The position numbers were made by a program, and so were the translations under genes. From Treponema sp. (GTDB lineage: Bacteria > Spirochaetota > Spirochaetia > Treponematales > Breznakiellaceae): 12,763 bases of DNA. The stretch lies in assembly GCA_031257695.1 (NCBI GenBank), contig JAIROB010000135.1, positions 1 through 12,763 of the forward strand. The letters are read 5' to 3'. How positions within the stretch are numbered: the first letter of the stretch is position 1; the number at the start of each line of letters is the position of its first letter. Of the stretch, positions 1 to 7,700 are shown piece by piece. A model generated the notes under the pieces. That model saw only the letters and a program-made list of their open reading frames with translations. It did not search any database and had not been told where the DNA came from.

Positions 1-2
1 GA

Positions 3-110
3 CAGGAAGGCAGGAAAGAAATTGCGTCTAAAATGAAAAAGCGCGGGGCGCCCCTTGATCAAATCGTGGAGGACACCGGGCTTTCCGCCGAAGATATAGC
101 AAAATTGTAG
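3..110 (+). CDS. C-terminal tail of an Rpn-family recombination-promoting nuclease / putative transposase (partial, 5' end outside window)
   Basis: An open frame enters from the left edge and stops at TAG 108-110, giving 35 residues that begin QEGRKEIASKMKKRG and end LSAEDIAKL. A basic Glu/Gly/Arg/Lys run followed by a small helix-turn-helix-like tail of the form 'G.s.eqIae.TGLs.eeI..L' is the usual C-terminus of Rpn/PD-(D/E)XK transposase-like proteins (families PF04754/PF12784), which are often highly multiplied in gut treponemes. The nuclease core lies outside the window, so activity cannot be judged. No terminator hairpin with a T-run follows; the frame ends about 19 bp before a repeat block. 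The family call rests only on this tail and is fairly, not fully, secure. Confidence 0.7.
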   Translation, partial: QEGRKEIASKMKKRGAPLDQIVEDTGLSAEDIAKL

Positions 111-128
111 GAGTTTCCCTCACGAGAC

Positions 129-328
129 TCGGGGACGCACAAACACTGTGTAGTGGGGCATCGGCAGAAAAACAAAGGCCCCGCGACCAAGCCCCCCCTA
201 TGGACCCCCACGAGGATCGGAGACACACACACACTGCGTAGGAGGTACCGGTAGAAAAACAAAAGTCCCGCGACCAAGGCCCCCCATGGACCCCTAAACG
301 GTTCGGGGACGCACACACACTGTGTAAA
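129..328 (+). repeat. Direct-repeat block A: three copies of an about 86-88 bp unit
   Basis: Units begin at 129, 217 and 303 (periods 88 and 86), each opening with TCGGGGACGCAC or a close variant and an ACAC-rich run ending TGTGTA/TGCGTA. Copies 1 and 2 then share a GGCAGAAAAACAAA-like / CCCGCGACCAAG module and end in CCATGGACCCC or CTATGGACCCC. The third copy continues into a different module (the stem-loop at 329-412). No coding signal was found; frames open through it have the repetitive composition expected of repeat DNA. Confidence 0.8.
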
Positions 329-458
329 GGGGGGTGGCAGCGGAATCGCTTGCCGCCCGCATTTGAGCGCAGCGAACGAGCGGGCGGTAAGTGAGTTCCG
401 CTGTCACCCCCCAGACATAGTTTTAGTGCGTCCCCGCTAACCCAACTTGGGTCCATGG
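285..458. repeat. Large imperfect inverted repeat joining block A to block B
   Basis: The left arm (about 285-360) reads CCATGGACCC, spacer, CGGGGACGCAC, spacer, GGGGGGTG.CAGCGGAA and CCGCCCGC. The reverse complement of about 380-458 gives the same ordered modules. Blocks A and B are therefore the same composite unit in opposite orientations meeting near 361-379, about 75 bp per arm with diverged spacers. Each arm has conserved blocks separated by variable spacers, so this is a mosaic rather than a recent duplication. It could be a remnant of a small palindromic element; no transposase-type ends were recognised. Confidence 0.75.
329..412 (+). repeat. Strong stem-loop with 32/33-nt arms in the repeat region
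   Basis: Arms 329-360 and 380-412 pair along almost their full length around a 19-nt loop (361-379), with one bulged base on the 3' side. The only three unmatched positions are G opposite T, which remain G-U pairs in a plus-strand RNA but become C-A mismatches in a minus-strand RNA. The loop and right arm carry the GCGCAGCGAACGAGCGG module that recurs at 463. If transcribed, the most likely source is readthrough from the Rpn-like gene. No T-tract follows, so it is not a standard intrinsic terminator. Confidence 0.75.
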
Positions 459-560
459 GGGGGCGCAGCGAACGAGCGGGCGGCAAGCGAGTTCCGCTGC
501 CAGGACCCCCTAACTAAGTCTTAGTGCGTCCCCGCTAACCCAATCGGGTCCATAGGGGGG
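367..560 (-). repeat. Direct-repeat block B: two copies of an about 96-98 bp unit, the last reaching into the kinase gene
   Basis: Copies start at 367 and 463 (period 96) with GCGCAGCGAACGAGCGGGCGG, followed by AAG.GAGTTCCGCTG, a C-run, a short variable part, TTAGTGCGTCCCCGCTAACC and GGGTCCAT with a G-run. A third start is aborted at 561 (GCGAG). In the reverse complement this is the same composite unit as block A. The second copy overlaps 521-560, the 3' end of the histidine kinase gene. With the block A entry this accounts for the whole gene-free interval 129-520; nothing else was found there. Confidence 0.8.
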
Positions 561-1663
561 GCGAGAGGGATGGCGATACAGAACCGCGCCCCCGGGCCTG
601 AACGGACCGATATGGACCAGCCGTGGGCATCCGCCACCCACTTTACCACCGCAAGCCCCATGCCCATGCCCTGTTCCCGGCGGGAGGAGGTTCCGCGGTA
701 AAACATTTCAAAGATATGGGGAAGATCCGCCTTGTCAATTCCGGGGCCGCTGTCGCTTACCAGGATCTGCGCCGTGTTCCCGTCCCTGCCCTCCGCAAGG
801 CTTGCGACAAGGCTGACGGAGGAGCCGTTGGGGGTATAGCGGATAGCGTTGTTCACCAGGTTTTCCAGCGCCCGCAGGATCAGGCGCTCGTCCATAAAAA
901 CAAAGAGATCCCCGGGCAGCGCAATTTCAGCGTAAAATTCATGGTGAAGCAATTCAGCGTCGGAAGCAAAATCCCTGGCGGCGTTCTGCAAAAAGACGGA
1001 AAGGTTTACCCTCTGCAGTTGGCCCCTCCACTCGCCGGAATTCATCTGCACGTATTCCAGGAGATCGTTGATCATCCCCTCAAGCTGATCAGCTTTTGCG
1101 GCGATAATTTCCGTGGCGTTGACATGGGATGCGGGATCGCAGACGATGCCGTCCTCAATCGCCTCGGTGTAAGCCCTGATCAGCGCCAAAGGGGTTTTAA
1201 GATCGTGGGTAACTCCCATAATAAAACGGGAACGCCTGAGTTCCTCCTCCCGCAAGGCGTTTCGCATTTTGTTCAGGGAATGGGTAACGGAAGTTATTTC
1301 GTTGCTTCCCTTTACGCCCACGTGCAGGTCCAGTTCGCCCTCCGCAATGCGCCGGGTGGCGTTTTCCAGCGCCAATACCGATTTAGTGATGGAACGGGCG
1401 ATAACCAGGGACATGACTATGGCGAATACCACCGGAAACAGAAACAGAAGGGATATAAAACGGGCAAGGGATTCCCGGTCATCCCAGTCTTCCTGCTCCT
1501 CCAGCATGGCCGCTATATCGTCATACCTGGCAATTTCCGCATCTTCCTGCTTGCGCTCCTGCTCCCTTACGGATCGGAAATACAAAAACTGCCCGATGAT
1601 AAGAAAAACAGGAACCATGAGGATACCGGCAATCAGCAGATGAAACTGGGTCTGAATTTTCAT
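521..1663 (-). CDS. Membrane sensor histidine kinase (HAMP-HisKA-HATPase), partner of the adjacent response regulator
   Basis: A 380-residue sensor kinase that should autophosphorylate and pass phosphate to the regulator encoded just upstream. TM1 is about 9-29, a short acidic extracytoplasmic segment 30-66 lacks a recognisable sensor domain, and TM2 is about 67-89. HAMP spans about 90-141. The H-box has His153 (VTHDLKTPL), the N-box Asn271 (ENLVNNAIRYTPNG), G1 is DSGPGI (304-309), the F-box FEMFYRG (318-324) and G2 GMGMGL (332-337), so all catalytic boxes are intact. Its ATG overlaps the regulator's stop by 4 bp (ATGA), implying translational coupling; no good Shine-Dalgarno is seen. The normal kinase fold ends near residue 367. 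The last dozen residues (from about 369, PPMDPIGLAGTH) and the stop codon are encoded by repeat DNA. With a short external loop, it may sense the membrane or small molecules (inference). Confidence 0.93.
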   Translation of the reverse strand: MKIQTQFHLLIAGILMVPVFLIIGQFLYFRSVREQERKQEDAEIARYDDIAAMLEEQEDWDDRESLARFISLLFLFPVVFAIVMSLVIARSITKSVLALENATRRIAEGELDLHVGVKGSNEITSVTHSLNKMRNALREEELRRSRFIMGVTHDLKTPLALIRAYTEAIEDGIVCDPASHVNATEIIAAKADQLEGMINDLLEYVQMNSGEWRGQLQRVNLSVFLQNAARDFASDAELLHHEFYAEIALPGDLFVFMDERLILRALENLVNNAIRYTPNGSSVSLVASLAEGRDGNTAQILVSDSGPGIDKADLPHIFEMFYRGTSSRREQGMGMGLAVVKWVADAHGWSISVRSGPGARFCIAIPLAPPMDPIGLAGTH

Positions 1664-2361
1664 TGAACTTTTTCTTCCGCCGTATTAAAACGATACCCCA
1701 TGCCGCGCACCGTTTCTATATACAGGGGGTTTGCGGGGTCCTCCTCGATCTTTTTACGCAGCCGCTGGATGTACACCGCCACGGAGGTGAGATCGCCGTA
1801 GCTGTTTTTCCAGACCCCGGCATAAATAGTTTCCGGGTTAAGGGGCTTTCCCGAATGTTCGGTGAGAAACGCAAGACAGCTAAACTCTTTGGCGGAAAGG
1901 GGTATTTTTTGCTCCCCCTTTTTCAGGAGGCACGCGTCGTAGTCCAGAGCGAAGGGGCCGAAACAAAAGATGTTTGCGGTTTCAACCTCGTCAAAATCCC
2001 GCATCCGCCGCAGTATGGCCTTGACCCTGGCGACCAGCACCTTGGGGGAAAAGGGTTTTGCTATATACTCGTCGGCCCCACCGCCAAGCCCGCTTATCTG
2101 ATCCTCGTCGCTCGACCGGGCGGAAACGATGAGCACCGGGGCGCTCCTGTCCTGGCGAAACCTCTGGAGAAACTCGAATCCGTTCATGCCAGGAAGGTTT
2201 ATGTCCAGAATGACCAGCTCCGGATCCCAGGCTTCCACAATGACAAGCCCCTCCTCGGCGCTTTCCGCGGTCCGCACATCAAACCCGTCCCTGAACAGAT
2301 AGAGAGAAACAATATCCGCCAGATCCTTTTCGTCCTCTATAATGAGAATTTTTCCCTGCAT
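1660..2361 (-). CDS. OmpR/PhoB-type response regulator
   Basis: A 233-residue cytoplasmic transcription factor. The receiver domain (1-120) has the acidic pair Glu9-Asp10, phosphoacceptor Asp53 (ILDINLPG), the switch serine Ser80 and Lys102 (AKPFSP). A winged-helix DNA-binding domain occupies about 133-228, with the typical LSAKEF and YIETVRGMGYRF segments. It is first in a two-gene minus-strand operon with the kinase (4 bp overlap) and is transcribed away from the efflux operon across a 143-bp shared control region. That arrangement suggests it regulates the exporter and perhaps itself. The ATG at 2361 has a GAGG about 10 nt upstream, a slightly long spacing. Length and motifs are normal; the specific signal and regulon cannot be read from sequence. 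Confidence 0.94.
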   Translation of the reverse strand: MQGKILIIEDEKDLADIVSLYLFRDGFDVRTAESAEEGLVIVEAWDPELVILDINLPGMNGFEFLQRFRQDRSAPVLIVSARSSDEDQISGLGGGADEYIAKPFSPKVLVARVKAILRRMRDFDEVETANIFCFGPFALDYDACLLKKGEQKIPLSAKEFSCLAFLTEHSGKPLNPETIYAGVWKNSYGDLTSVAVYIQRLRKKIEEDPANPLYIETVRGMGYRFNTAEEKVQ

Positions 2362-2504
2362 ATTATGGTAACCTCAACTTATTAATGAGCTTATTTTATA
2401 ATTCCCCTGAACCGCAAGCGCGAACCGGGAATATAACAAAAAATTATATGCCTTTTATCTCCCGTTAATGGTTTTGCCCTCCGGCGATCGCTAGTTTTTA
2501 GGCC
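2362..2504. promoter_or_regulatory. Divergent control region between the two-component operon and the efflux operon
   Basis: This 143-bp AT-richer island separates divergent genes. It contains a CTTATT pair 12 bp apart (2378, 2390), a GAACCG pair 13 bp apart (2409, 2422), and an inverted pair ATATAA (2431-2436) / TTATAT (2444-2449). Direct repeats with about one-turn spacing are the usual binding mode of OmpR-type regulators, so the first two pairs are candidate operators. The spacings are not the classical 10-11 bp, so this stays tentative. No small ORF or RNA structure was recognised. Confidence 0.45.
2374..2402 (+). promoter_or_regulatory. Candidate sigma70-type promoter for the efflux operon
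   Basis: A perfect -10 hexamer TATAAT lies at 2397-2402. Seventeen bases upstream, TCAACT (2374-2379) matches the -35 consensus at only three positions, as expected for an activator-dependent promoter. The predicted leader to the first gene is about 95 nt. The CTTATT direct repeat overlaps the spacer and -35 side. Confidence 0.35.
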
Positions 2505-3779
2505 ATGAAGATGCAACTGCTTGTTCTTGGCGCCGCGCTCTGGGCATCCTCCCTGGACGCCGAAACGGTCCTGGGGGTGGACGAAGCCGCGGCCCTGGCG
2601 CTGAAACACAACCTTGGTTTGGAACGGACCCGGATTGAAACCCTGGGCAAGAAGCGGGAGGCGGAAAACGCATGGAACAGCCTTGTTCCCTCCTTAAACG
2701 CCGGGGCCTCCTACGGGCGCGGCTTATCCCTCACCGGAGACCTGGCGCCGGGCCGGGAGGAATGGACGCCGGGAATTTCCCTCTCCGCCTCCATGAGCCT
2801 CTCTCCGGCCATCGTCACGGACATTCAGGCGGCGAAAAACAACTACGAAGCGGGCCTGTTTTCCTACGAAGCGGCTAGACAGGAACTGGAGATGCAGGCG
2901 CGAAAAGCCTTTTACCGGATACTGTTGCTGCAGGGCGCCGTGGATTTGGCGGACAGAAACATTATCAGCGCCATGGAGCGGCACGACGAAGCCGCCGCCA
3001 GGGCGCGGGCGGGACAGGCGGCCCGGCTTGACGAGCTTTCCGCAAGGGTGGAGCTTGAAAACCTGAAGCCCGCCAAACGGAATGCCGAAGCGCAGCTCCG
3101 TAACGCCCTGGAAAGTTTCGCCCAAATTCTCGGCATGGATCCCGGGGAAACCATACGCCTTGAGGGTTCCCTGGAAGCGGCGCGGGCGGACGGCGGCATA
3201 AGCGCCGGGACGGACAAACAGGAAAGTTACGGCGCCGCGGCTTTGCGGGAATCCCTTGCCGCGCTGGAGGCGCAGCGGAAAAGCCTGTGGAATCAGGCGT
3301 ACCTGCCCAGCCTGCGCCTGTCCTGGAACGGGAATCCCGTCTATACGAACGACCGGTGGACGGACAGCGCGGGTTCTTTTTCGATAAGCATAGGCATCCA
3401 GATAGAAAATTTTTTCCCCGGCTCGAAGGCGAGGAATCAGATAGCCGCGCTTGACGACAACCTTGCCCTGAGCCGGAACCGGATCGCAGAAACCCTGCAA
3501 AATGAGGATATGCAGATACGGCAAAGTCTGCGGGCCCTGGAACAATCCATGGAAAGCATGGAAGCGCTGGCCCTTAACGCCGATCTGGCCCGCAAAACCT
3601 ATGCCATGTGGGAGGAATCCTACCGGCGGGGATCGGCGGATCTGCAGCGCCTGCGGAGCGCCGCGGACAGCCTTTCCGAGGCTGAACACCGTATGCAGCA
3701 GGAACAGTACAATTTGCTGGCCGCTGCGCTGGATTTGGAAAAAGCCCTCAATGTCCCCTTTGGAACATTGCTGAAATAA
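2505..3779 (+). CDS. TolC-family outer-membrane efflux protein (tripartite exporter, BesC-like position)
   Basis: A 424-residue outer-membrane factor expected to trimerise into the export channel of the pump encoded downstream. The N-terminus is a short signal peptide, with likely cleavage after SSLDA (about residue 19). Two related halves follow, each with a long alanine/glutamate/arginine-rich helical hairpin and beta-strand segments. These are the duplicated OEP (PF02321) pattern, for example helices around 100-215 and 325-415, with strand-like SLNAGASYGRG and SLRLSWNG stretches. An in-frame TAG at 2499 limits the start to ATG 2505 or ATG 2511. The AGG at 2500-2502 is only 2 nt from the first but 8 nt from the second, so translation may begin at Met3. 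It is the first gene of the operon; the adaptor starts 18 nt after its stop. Confidence 0.9.
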   Translation: MKMQLLVLGAALWASSLDAETVLGVDEAAALALKHNLGLERTRIETLGKKREAENAWNSLVPSLNAGASYGRGLSLTGDLAPGREEWTPGISLSASMSLSPAIVTDIQAAKNNYEAGLFSYEAARQELEMQARKAFYRILLLQGAVDLADRNIISAMERHDEAAARARAGQAARLDELSARVELENLKPAKRNAEAQLRNALESFAQILGMDPGETIRLEGSLEAARADGGISAGTDKQESYGAAALRESLAALEAQRKSLWNQAYLPSLRLSWNGNPVYTNDRWTDSAGSFSISIGIQIENFFPGSKARNQIAALDDNLALSRNRIAETLQNEDMQIRQSLRALEQSMESMEALALNADLARKTYAMWEESYRRGSADLQRLRSAADSLSEAEHRMQQEQYNLLAAALDLEKALNVPFGTLLK

Positions 3780-3784
3780 CCCTT

Positions 3785-3790
3785 GAGGAG
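3785..3790 (+). promoter_or_regulatory. Ribosome binding site fixing the adaptor start
   Basis: GAGGAG sits 7 nt before ATG 3798. A TTG at 3783 is in the same frame, but it overlaps this Shine-Dalgarno sequence, so it is unlikely to be the initiator. Confidence 0.8.
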
Positions 3791-3797
3791 TAGTACG

Positions 3798-4766
3798 ATG
3801 AAAGGAAAAAAACACGCTGTTAAAAAAGCGGCCGTCGTTTTTGCGGTTCTCTTTGCCGCGGCGCTCTGCGTCTTTTTGCCTTCCCTGCTGGCGGAGACTA
3901 AAATCATGGCGGTCCGGGGCCCCCGGGAGCAGAGCGAACCCGGGGGCCCCGAATCGCCGCCGGCGGACACGGTGTTTTCGGTCCGCGCCGTCAAAGCGGA
4001 GAACAGGGATCTTCAGGCCTATCTTGAAGTGAACGGCAATGTCATTAACGAAAACCAGGTCGCGGTTTTTCCCGATATGGGCGGCAGGCTTATCTCTATC
4101 AATGTGGCTTTAGGATCAAGGGTATGGAAGGGGCAGACCATCGCGGAGGTCGATCCCTCAAAGCCCGGCTCTTCCTATGCCCCAAGCCCGGTGATAGCCC
4201 CCATTTCCGGCACGGTGGCCGGCGCCCCCCTTTCGGTCGGCGCCACGGTAAGCGCTTCAAGCGTTATCGTTACCATCGCGGATTCCCAGCGCCTTGAAAT
4301 CGAAGCCTCCATCCCCGAACGGGAAGTGGGGCAGCTCAGGGAAGGGCTTGGGGCCGAGATTACCCTTGCGGCGTTTCCGGGGGAAATTTTTCGCGCCCGG
4401 GTTTCCCATGTTTCGCCCATGGTGGACGCCGCTTCCAGGACCAAGCGAATAGTTCTCAATTTTACCGCCCAGGACAGCAGAATTAACGCGGGGATGTTTG
4501 CGTCCATAAAACTCAAGACCCGGAACTACAAAAACGTTATCGCCGTCCCCGCGGAAGCGGTGGTGGAAGCGCGGGGCCTCCGCGGCGTATATGCCCTGGA
4601 CGATTCCGGAGAGCGGGCGCATTTCCATGAAATAAAGGCGGGGGTAACGGTGGACGGAGAAACGGAAATACGAAGCGGCCTTGAGGCCGGCGCGCTTGTG
4701 GTTGTGCAGGGGCAGCAATTTCTCACCGACGGAGCAAAAGTGCGGGTCATCGGGGTTCAGGGGTAA
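3798..4766 (+). CDS. RND-type periplasmic adaptor (membrane fusion protein), short hairpin-less form (BesA-like position)
   Basis: A 322-residue adaptor that should link the inner-membrane pump to the outer-membrane channel. Residues 1-32 form a basic start and one hydrophobic anchor/signal segment with no lipobox cysteine visible at the expected place. A Pro/Gly/Glu linker (about 38-58) follows. The two lipoyl half-motifs, about 85-119 (VFPDMGGRLISINVALGSRV) and about 131-160 (VIAPISGTV), are joined by roughly a dozen residues. The long alpha-helical coiled-coil hairpin of AcrA/MexA is therefore absent, as described for Borrelia BesA. A beta-barrel (about 165-240) and membrane-proximal domain (about 245-320) complete it. 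The linker is encoded by a perfect 13-bp palindrome (3915-3951). The stop codon lies 6 nt before the pump ATG. Confidence 0.9.
   Translation: MKGKKHAVKKAAVVFAVLFAAALCVFLPSLLAETKIMAVRGPREQSEPGGPESPPADTVFSVRAVKAENRDLQAYLEVNGNVINENQVAVFPDMGGRLISINVALGSRVWKGQTIAEVDPSKPGSSYAPSPVIAPISGTVAGAPLSVGATVSASSVIVTIADSQRLEIEASIPEREVGQLREGLGAEITLAAFPGEIFRARVSHVSPMVDAASRTKRIVLNFTAQDSRINAGMFASIKLKTRNYKNVIAVPAEAVVEARGLRGVYALDDSGERAHFHEIKAGVTVDGETEIRSGLEAGALVVVQGQQFLTDGAKVRVIGVQG
3915..3951. repeat. Perfect 13-bp inverted repeat inside the adaptor gene
   Basis: Arms CGGGGCCCCCGGG (3915-3927) and CCCGGGGGCCCCG (3939-3951) are exact reverse complements around an 11-nt loop. All pairs are G-C, so the mRNA hairpin would be very stable. 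It encodes residues about 40-52 of the adaptor, the linker after the membrane anchor. It may slow translation or stabilise a processed mRNA end, or simply be an inserted palindrome in a tolerant linker. Confidence 0.85.
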
Positions 4767-4772
4767 GTCATA

Positions 4773-7700
4773 ATGGGCATCGCGCAGAAAGTTGTTTCAC
4801 GCCCGGTTTTGGGCATCATCTGTTTCGGCCTTGTTGCCATTGTGGGACTGTACCTGGTTCCGGGCGTAGCCATCGATATGCTGCCCGAGATGCATATACC
4901 CATGCTGGCGGTCAGCGCCTCCTACAGCGGGGCGGGACCGGAAACGGTGGAAGAAACCGTCACCCGGCCTTTGGAAGCGCAGCTGGTCAATGTTTCGGGA
5001 CTCAAGAAACTAAGCTCCGAATCAAGCGAAGGCTCCAGCATTATCATGCTTGAATTTAACTACGGCACGAACATAGAGGCAAGGGTCAATGATATTCGGG
5101 ACCGGCTTGACCGGGTTAAGGGGGCGCTCCCCGACAATGCGGGGAATCCCGCTATTTTTCAATTCGATCCCAATTCGATGCCCATTCTCAGGATCGCCGT
5201 GACCGGAGACCGGAGCCAGGACGAACTGCGCGCCATCGCGGAAAACTTTGTGCAGGACAGCCTTGAACAGATTGACGGCGTCGCTTCCACCAATCTTATG
5301 GGAGGCAGGGAGCGCATTGTAAAAATCGAAGTTTCCCAAAACCGCCTTGAAGCCTACGGCCTTACCATCACGGGCATCAGGAATTCCCTGGCCGCGCAGA
5401 ATCTGGAATTGGGCGCCGGCTCCATTGAAGAGGGCTCGACGAATTACGGCATCCGCACCACCGGAACCTTCGCCTCCATCCGGGATATTGCAGAAACGGT
5501 GGTGGCAAGAATTAACGGCGCGGACATACGCCTCCAGGATGTGGGAACCGTCAGCATGGGATACCCCAGGGAAAACTCCACGGTATACATCAACGGCGAA
5601 ACCGGGGTCTATCTGGGGATCGTCAAACAAAGCGGCTCCAATTCGGTGGCGGTGGCGGACAGGGTCTACGCGAAACTGGAGGAGATACGGAGCGCCCTGC
5701 CCGCGGACATAAACCTCTCAATTACCCTTGACGACACCAGTCAAATCAGGGAAATGATAGAGGAGCTTGTCAATTCGGCTCTCCTGGGCGCGGCGCTGGC
5801 CATGACAATACTGTTTCTGTTTCTGCGGAACATCAAAAGCGCTGTTATTATCGGCATATCGATCCCCTTTTCAATTTTAGTAACTATGCTGATGATGACC
5901 ATCTTCGGCATCACCCTCAATATGCTTACCATGACCGGGCTTATCCTTGGGGTGGGCATGATAGTCGACTGTTCCATTGTGGTGCTGGAAAATATCTTCA
6001 AATACCGGGAACGGGGCGCAAGGCCCTCGGTCGCCGCGGTCCTGGGAAGCCATGAGGTTATGTCTTCCATTATTTCTTCCACCCTGACCACTATTTGTGT
6101 TTTTCTGCCCATCCTCCTGTTCAAAAACCGTCTGGGAATGCAGGGAGAACTGCTCCAGGGGCTTATCTTTACGGTGGGCATAGCCCTTGCTTCAAGCCTC
6201 CTGGTGGCAATATTCCTCGTGCCCATACTGGCGGGGAAATTCCTCCCCATTGAAAGCAGAACGCAAAAAACCCTGAAAAACCCCCTGCTCAAAGGGCTTG
6301 ACAGCCTGGCGGAAAAGGCGTTTACGGCTCTGGACGACGGGTACCGCCGGCTGCTGTCCCTCGCGGTGTCCCACCGGTTTGTTACGGTGGCGCTCATCGC
6401 CGCGCTTTTTGCCGGATCGGTGATCGCCGTTCCCAAAATGCGGGTAGTGATGATGCCCGGGATGAACGAAGAATCGATTTCCCTGAGCGTAACCATGCCT
6501 CTTGGCTCCACCTACAACGACACTAAGGCTGTGATGCTGCAATTGCAGGATTTTGCCATTGCCGAAATAGAGGGGGCAAAAAGCATTATTGTTGATGTGG
6601 GCAGTTCAGGCGCGGCCCTGGGCGGCTCCGGGTCAAACATGGGCTCCCTTACGGTGAGCCTTGACCTGAACGATCCCGCGGCGGATACGAGCGCGCAGGC
6701 GCGGGCCAAGCTCCTCGCCCATGCCCGGGACTTTCCCAACGCGTCCATGAGCTTTAGCCAGAGCATGGAGCAGATGATGGCCGGGGGCAAGGCCATTGAC
6801 ATAATCCTCCGCATTGACGCTATCGACAGGGGCCTCGCCGCCGCCAATGAAATTGCGGAGCTGCTCAAAACGAATGTGCCGGAGCTTGCCGAAATAAGCG
6901 TGGACATGACCGAGGGGCTGCCCCAGGTTGAAGTGGCGATAGACCGGAAGCGGGCCTACAATATGGGGCTTTCGATAAACAGCATCGCCGGCGAAATCTC
7001 CGCGGCCATGAACGGCGCCACCGCCACCACCTTCCGTCAAGCGGGGAATGAATACGCCGTGGTAATCCAGCTTGCCGAGGCCGACCGATCGAAGCTGCCG
7101 GACCTTGAGCGTATATTTATCGCCTCGGGGAACGGGACGCTCTACCCCCTTTCTAATTTCGCGGCCCTGGAAAAAGGGTCCGGCCCGGTGAAGATCAGCA
7201 GGGAAAATCAATCCAGGGTGATACACGTTACCGCCAACCTTGCCGAAGAAAACCTGCGGACCAACGATGTGGAAAACAAGGTCCGGCAGGTCCTGTCCGC
7301 CAACTTTGTCGCCCCCGAAGGGGTGCGCCTGAGTTACGGGGGGCAATGGAAGGAAATTATCGACACCACAAAAACCTACCTTCTCGTTCTCACCCTGGCG
7401 ATTCTCCTGGTTTTCGGCGTCATGGCGGGGCAGTACGAATCCTTTAAGGATCCCCTGATAAACCTCTGCGCCGTCCCCTTCCTGGCCATAGGGGTGGTCT
7501 ATATCCATCTTATTGCCACCCAGCCCTTAAGTATGTTTACCCTTGTAGGGGTAGTGATGCTTTCCGGCATTGTGGTAAACAACGGCATAGTCCTGGTGGA
7601 CTACACCAATATCCTTGTGGGCAGGGGCGTTCCGGTCCTGCAGGCCGTACTGGACGCGGGCTTTTCCCGGCTCCGCCCGGTGTTGATGACCACCCTGACA

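Noticed and set aside
28..486. A 152-codon minus-strand frame across the repeat block
   Set aside because: It translates repeat units, so the same short peptide recurs several times. It has no start signal and overlaps the end of the Rpn-like gene.
129..560. CRISPR array
   Set aside because: Repeats are long, imperfect, of unequal period and in both orientations, with no uniform spacers and no cas genes nearby.
623..2385. Long plus-strand open frames (347 and 240 codons) opposite the kinase and response regulator
   Set aside because: Antisense shadows of two genes whose motifs are complete; no ribosome site or family resemblance.
3783..3797. TTG start for the adaptor
   Set aside because: The TTG overlaps the Shine-Dalgarno sequence of the ATG at 3798, and the normal membrane-anchor start follows that ATG.
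2724..3815. A 363-codon minus-strand frame opposite the TolC-like gene
   Set aside because: Low-complexity, basic and Gly/Phe-rich translation; the plus-strand protein has a signal peptide and OEP pattern, and the operon spacing supports it.
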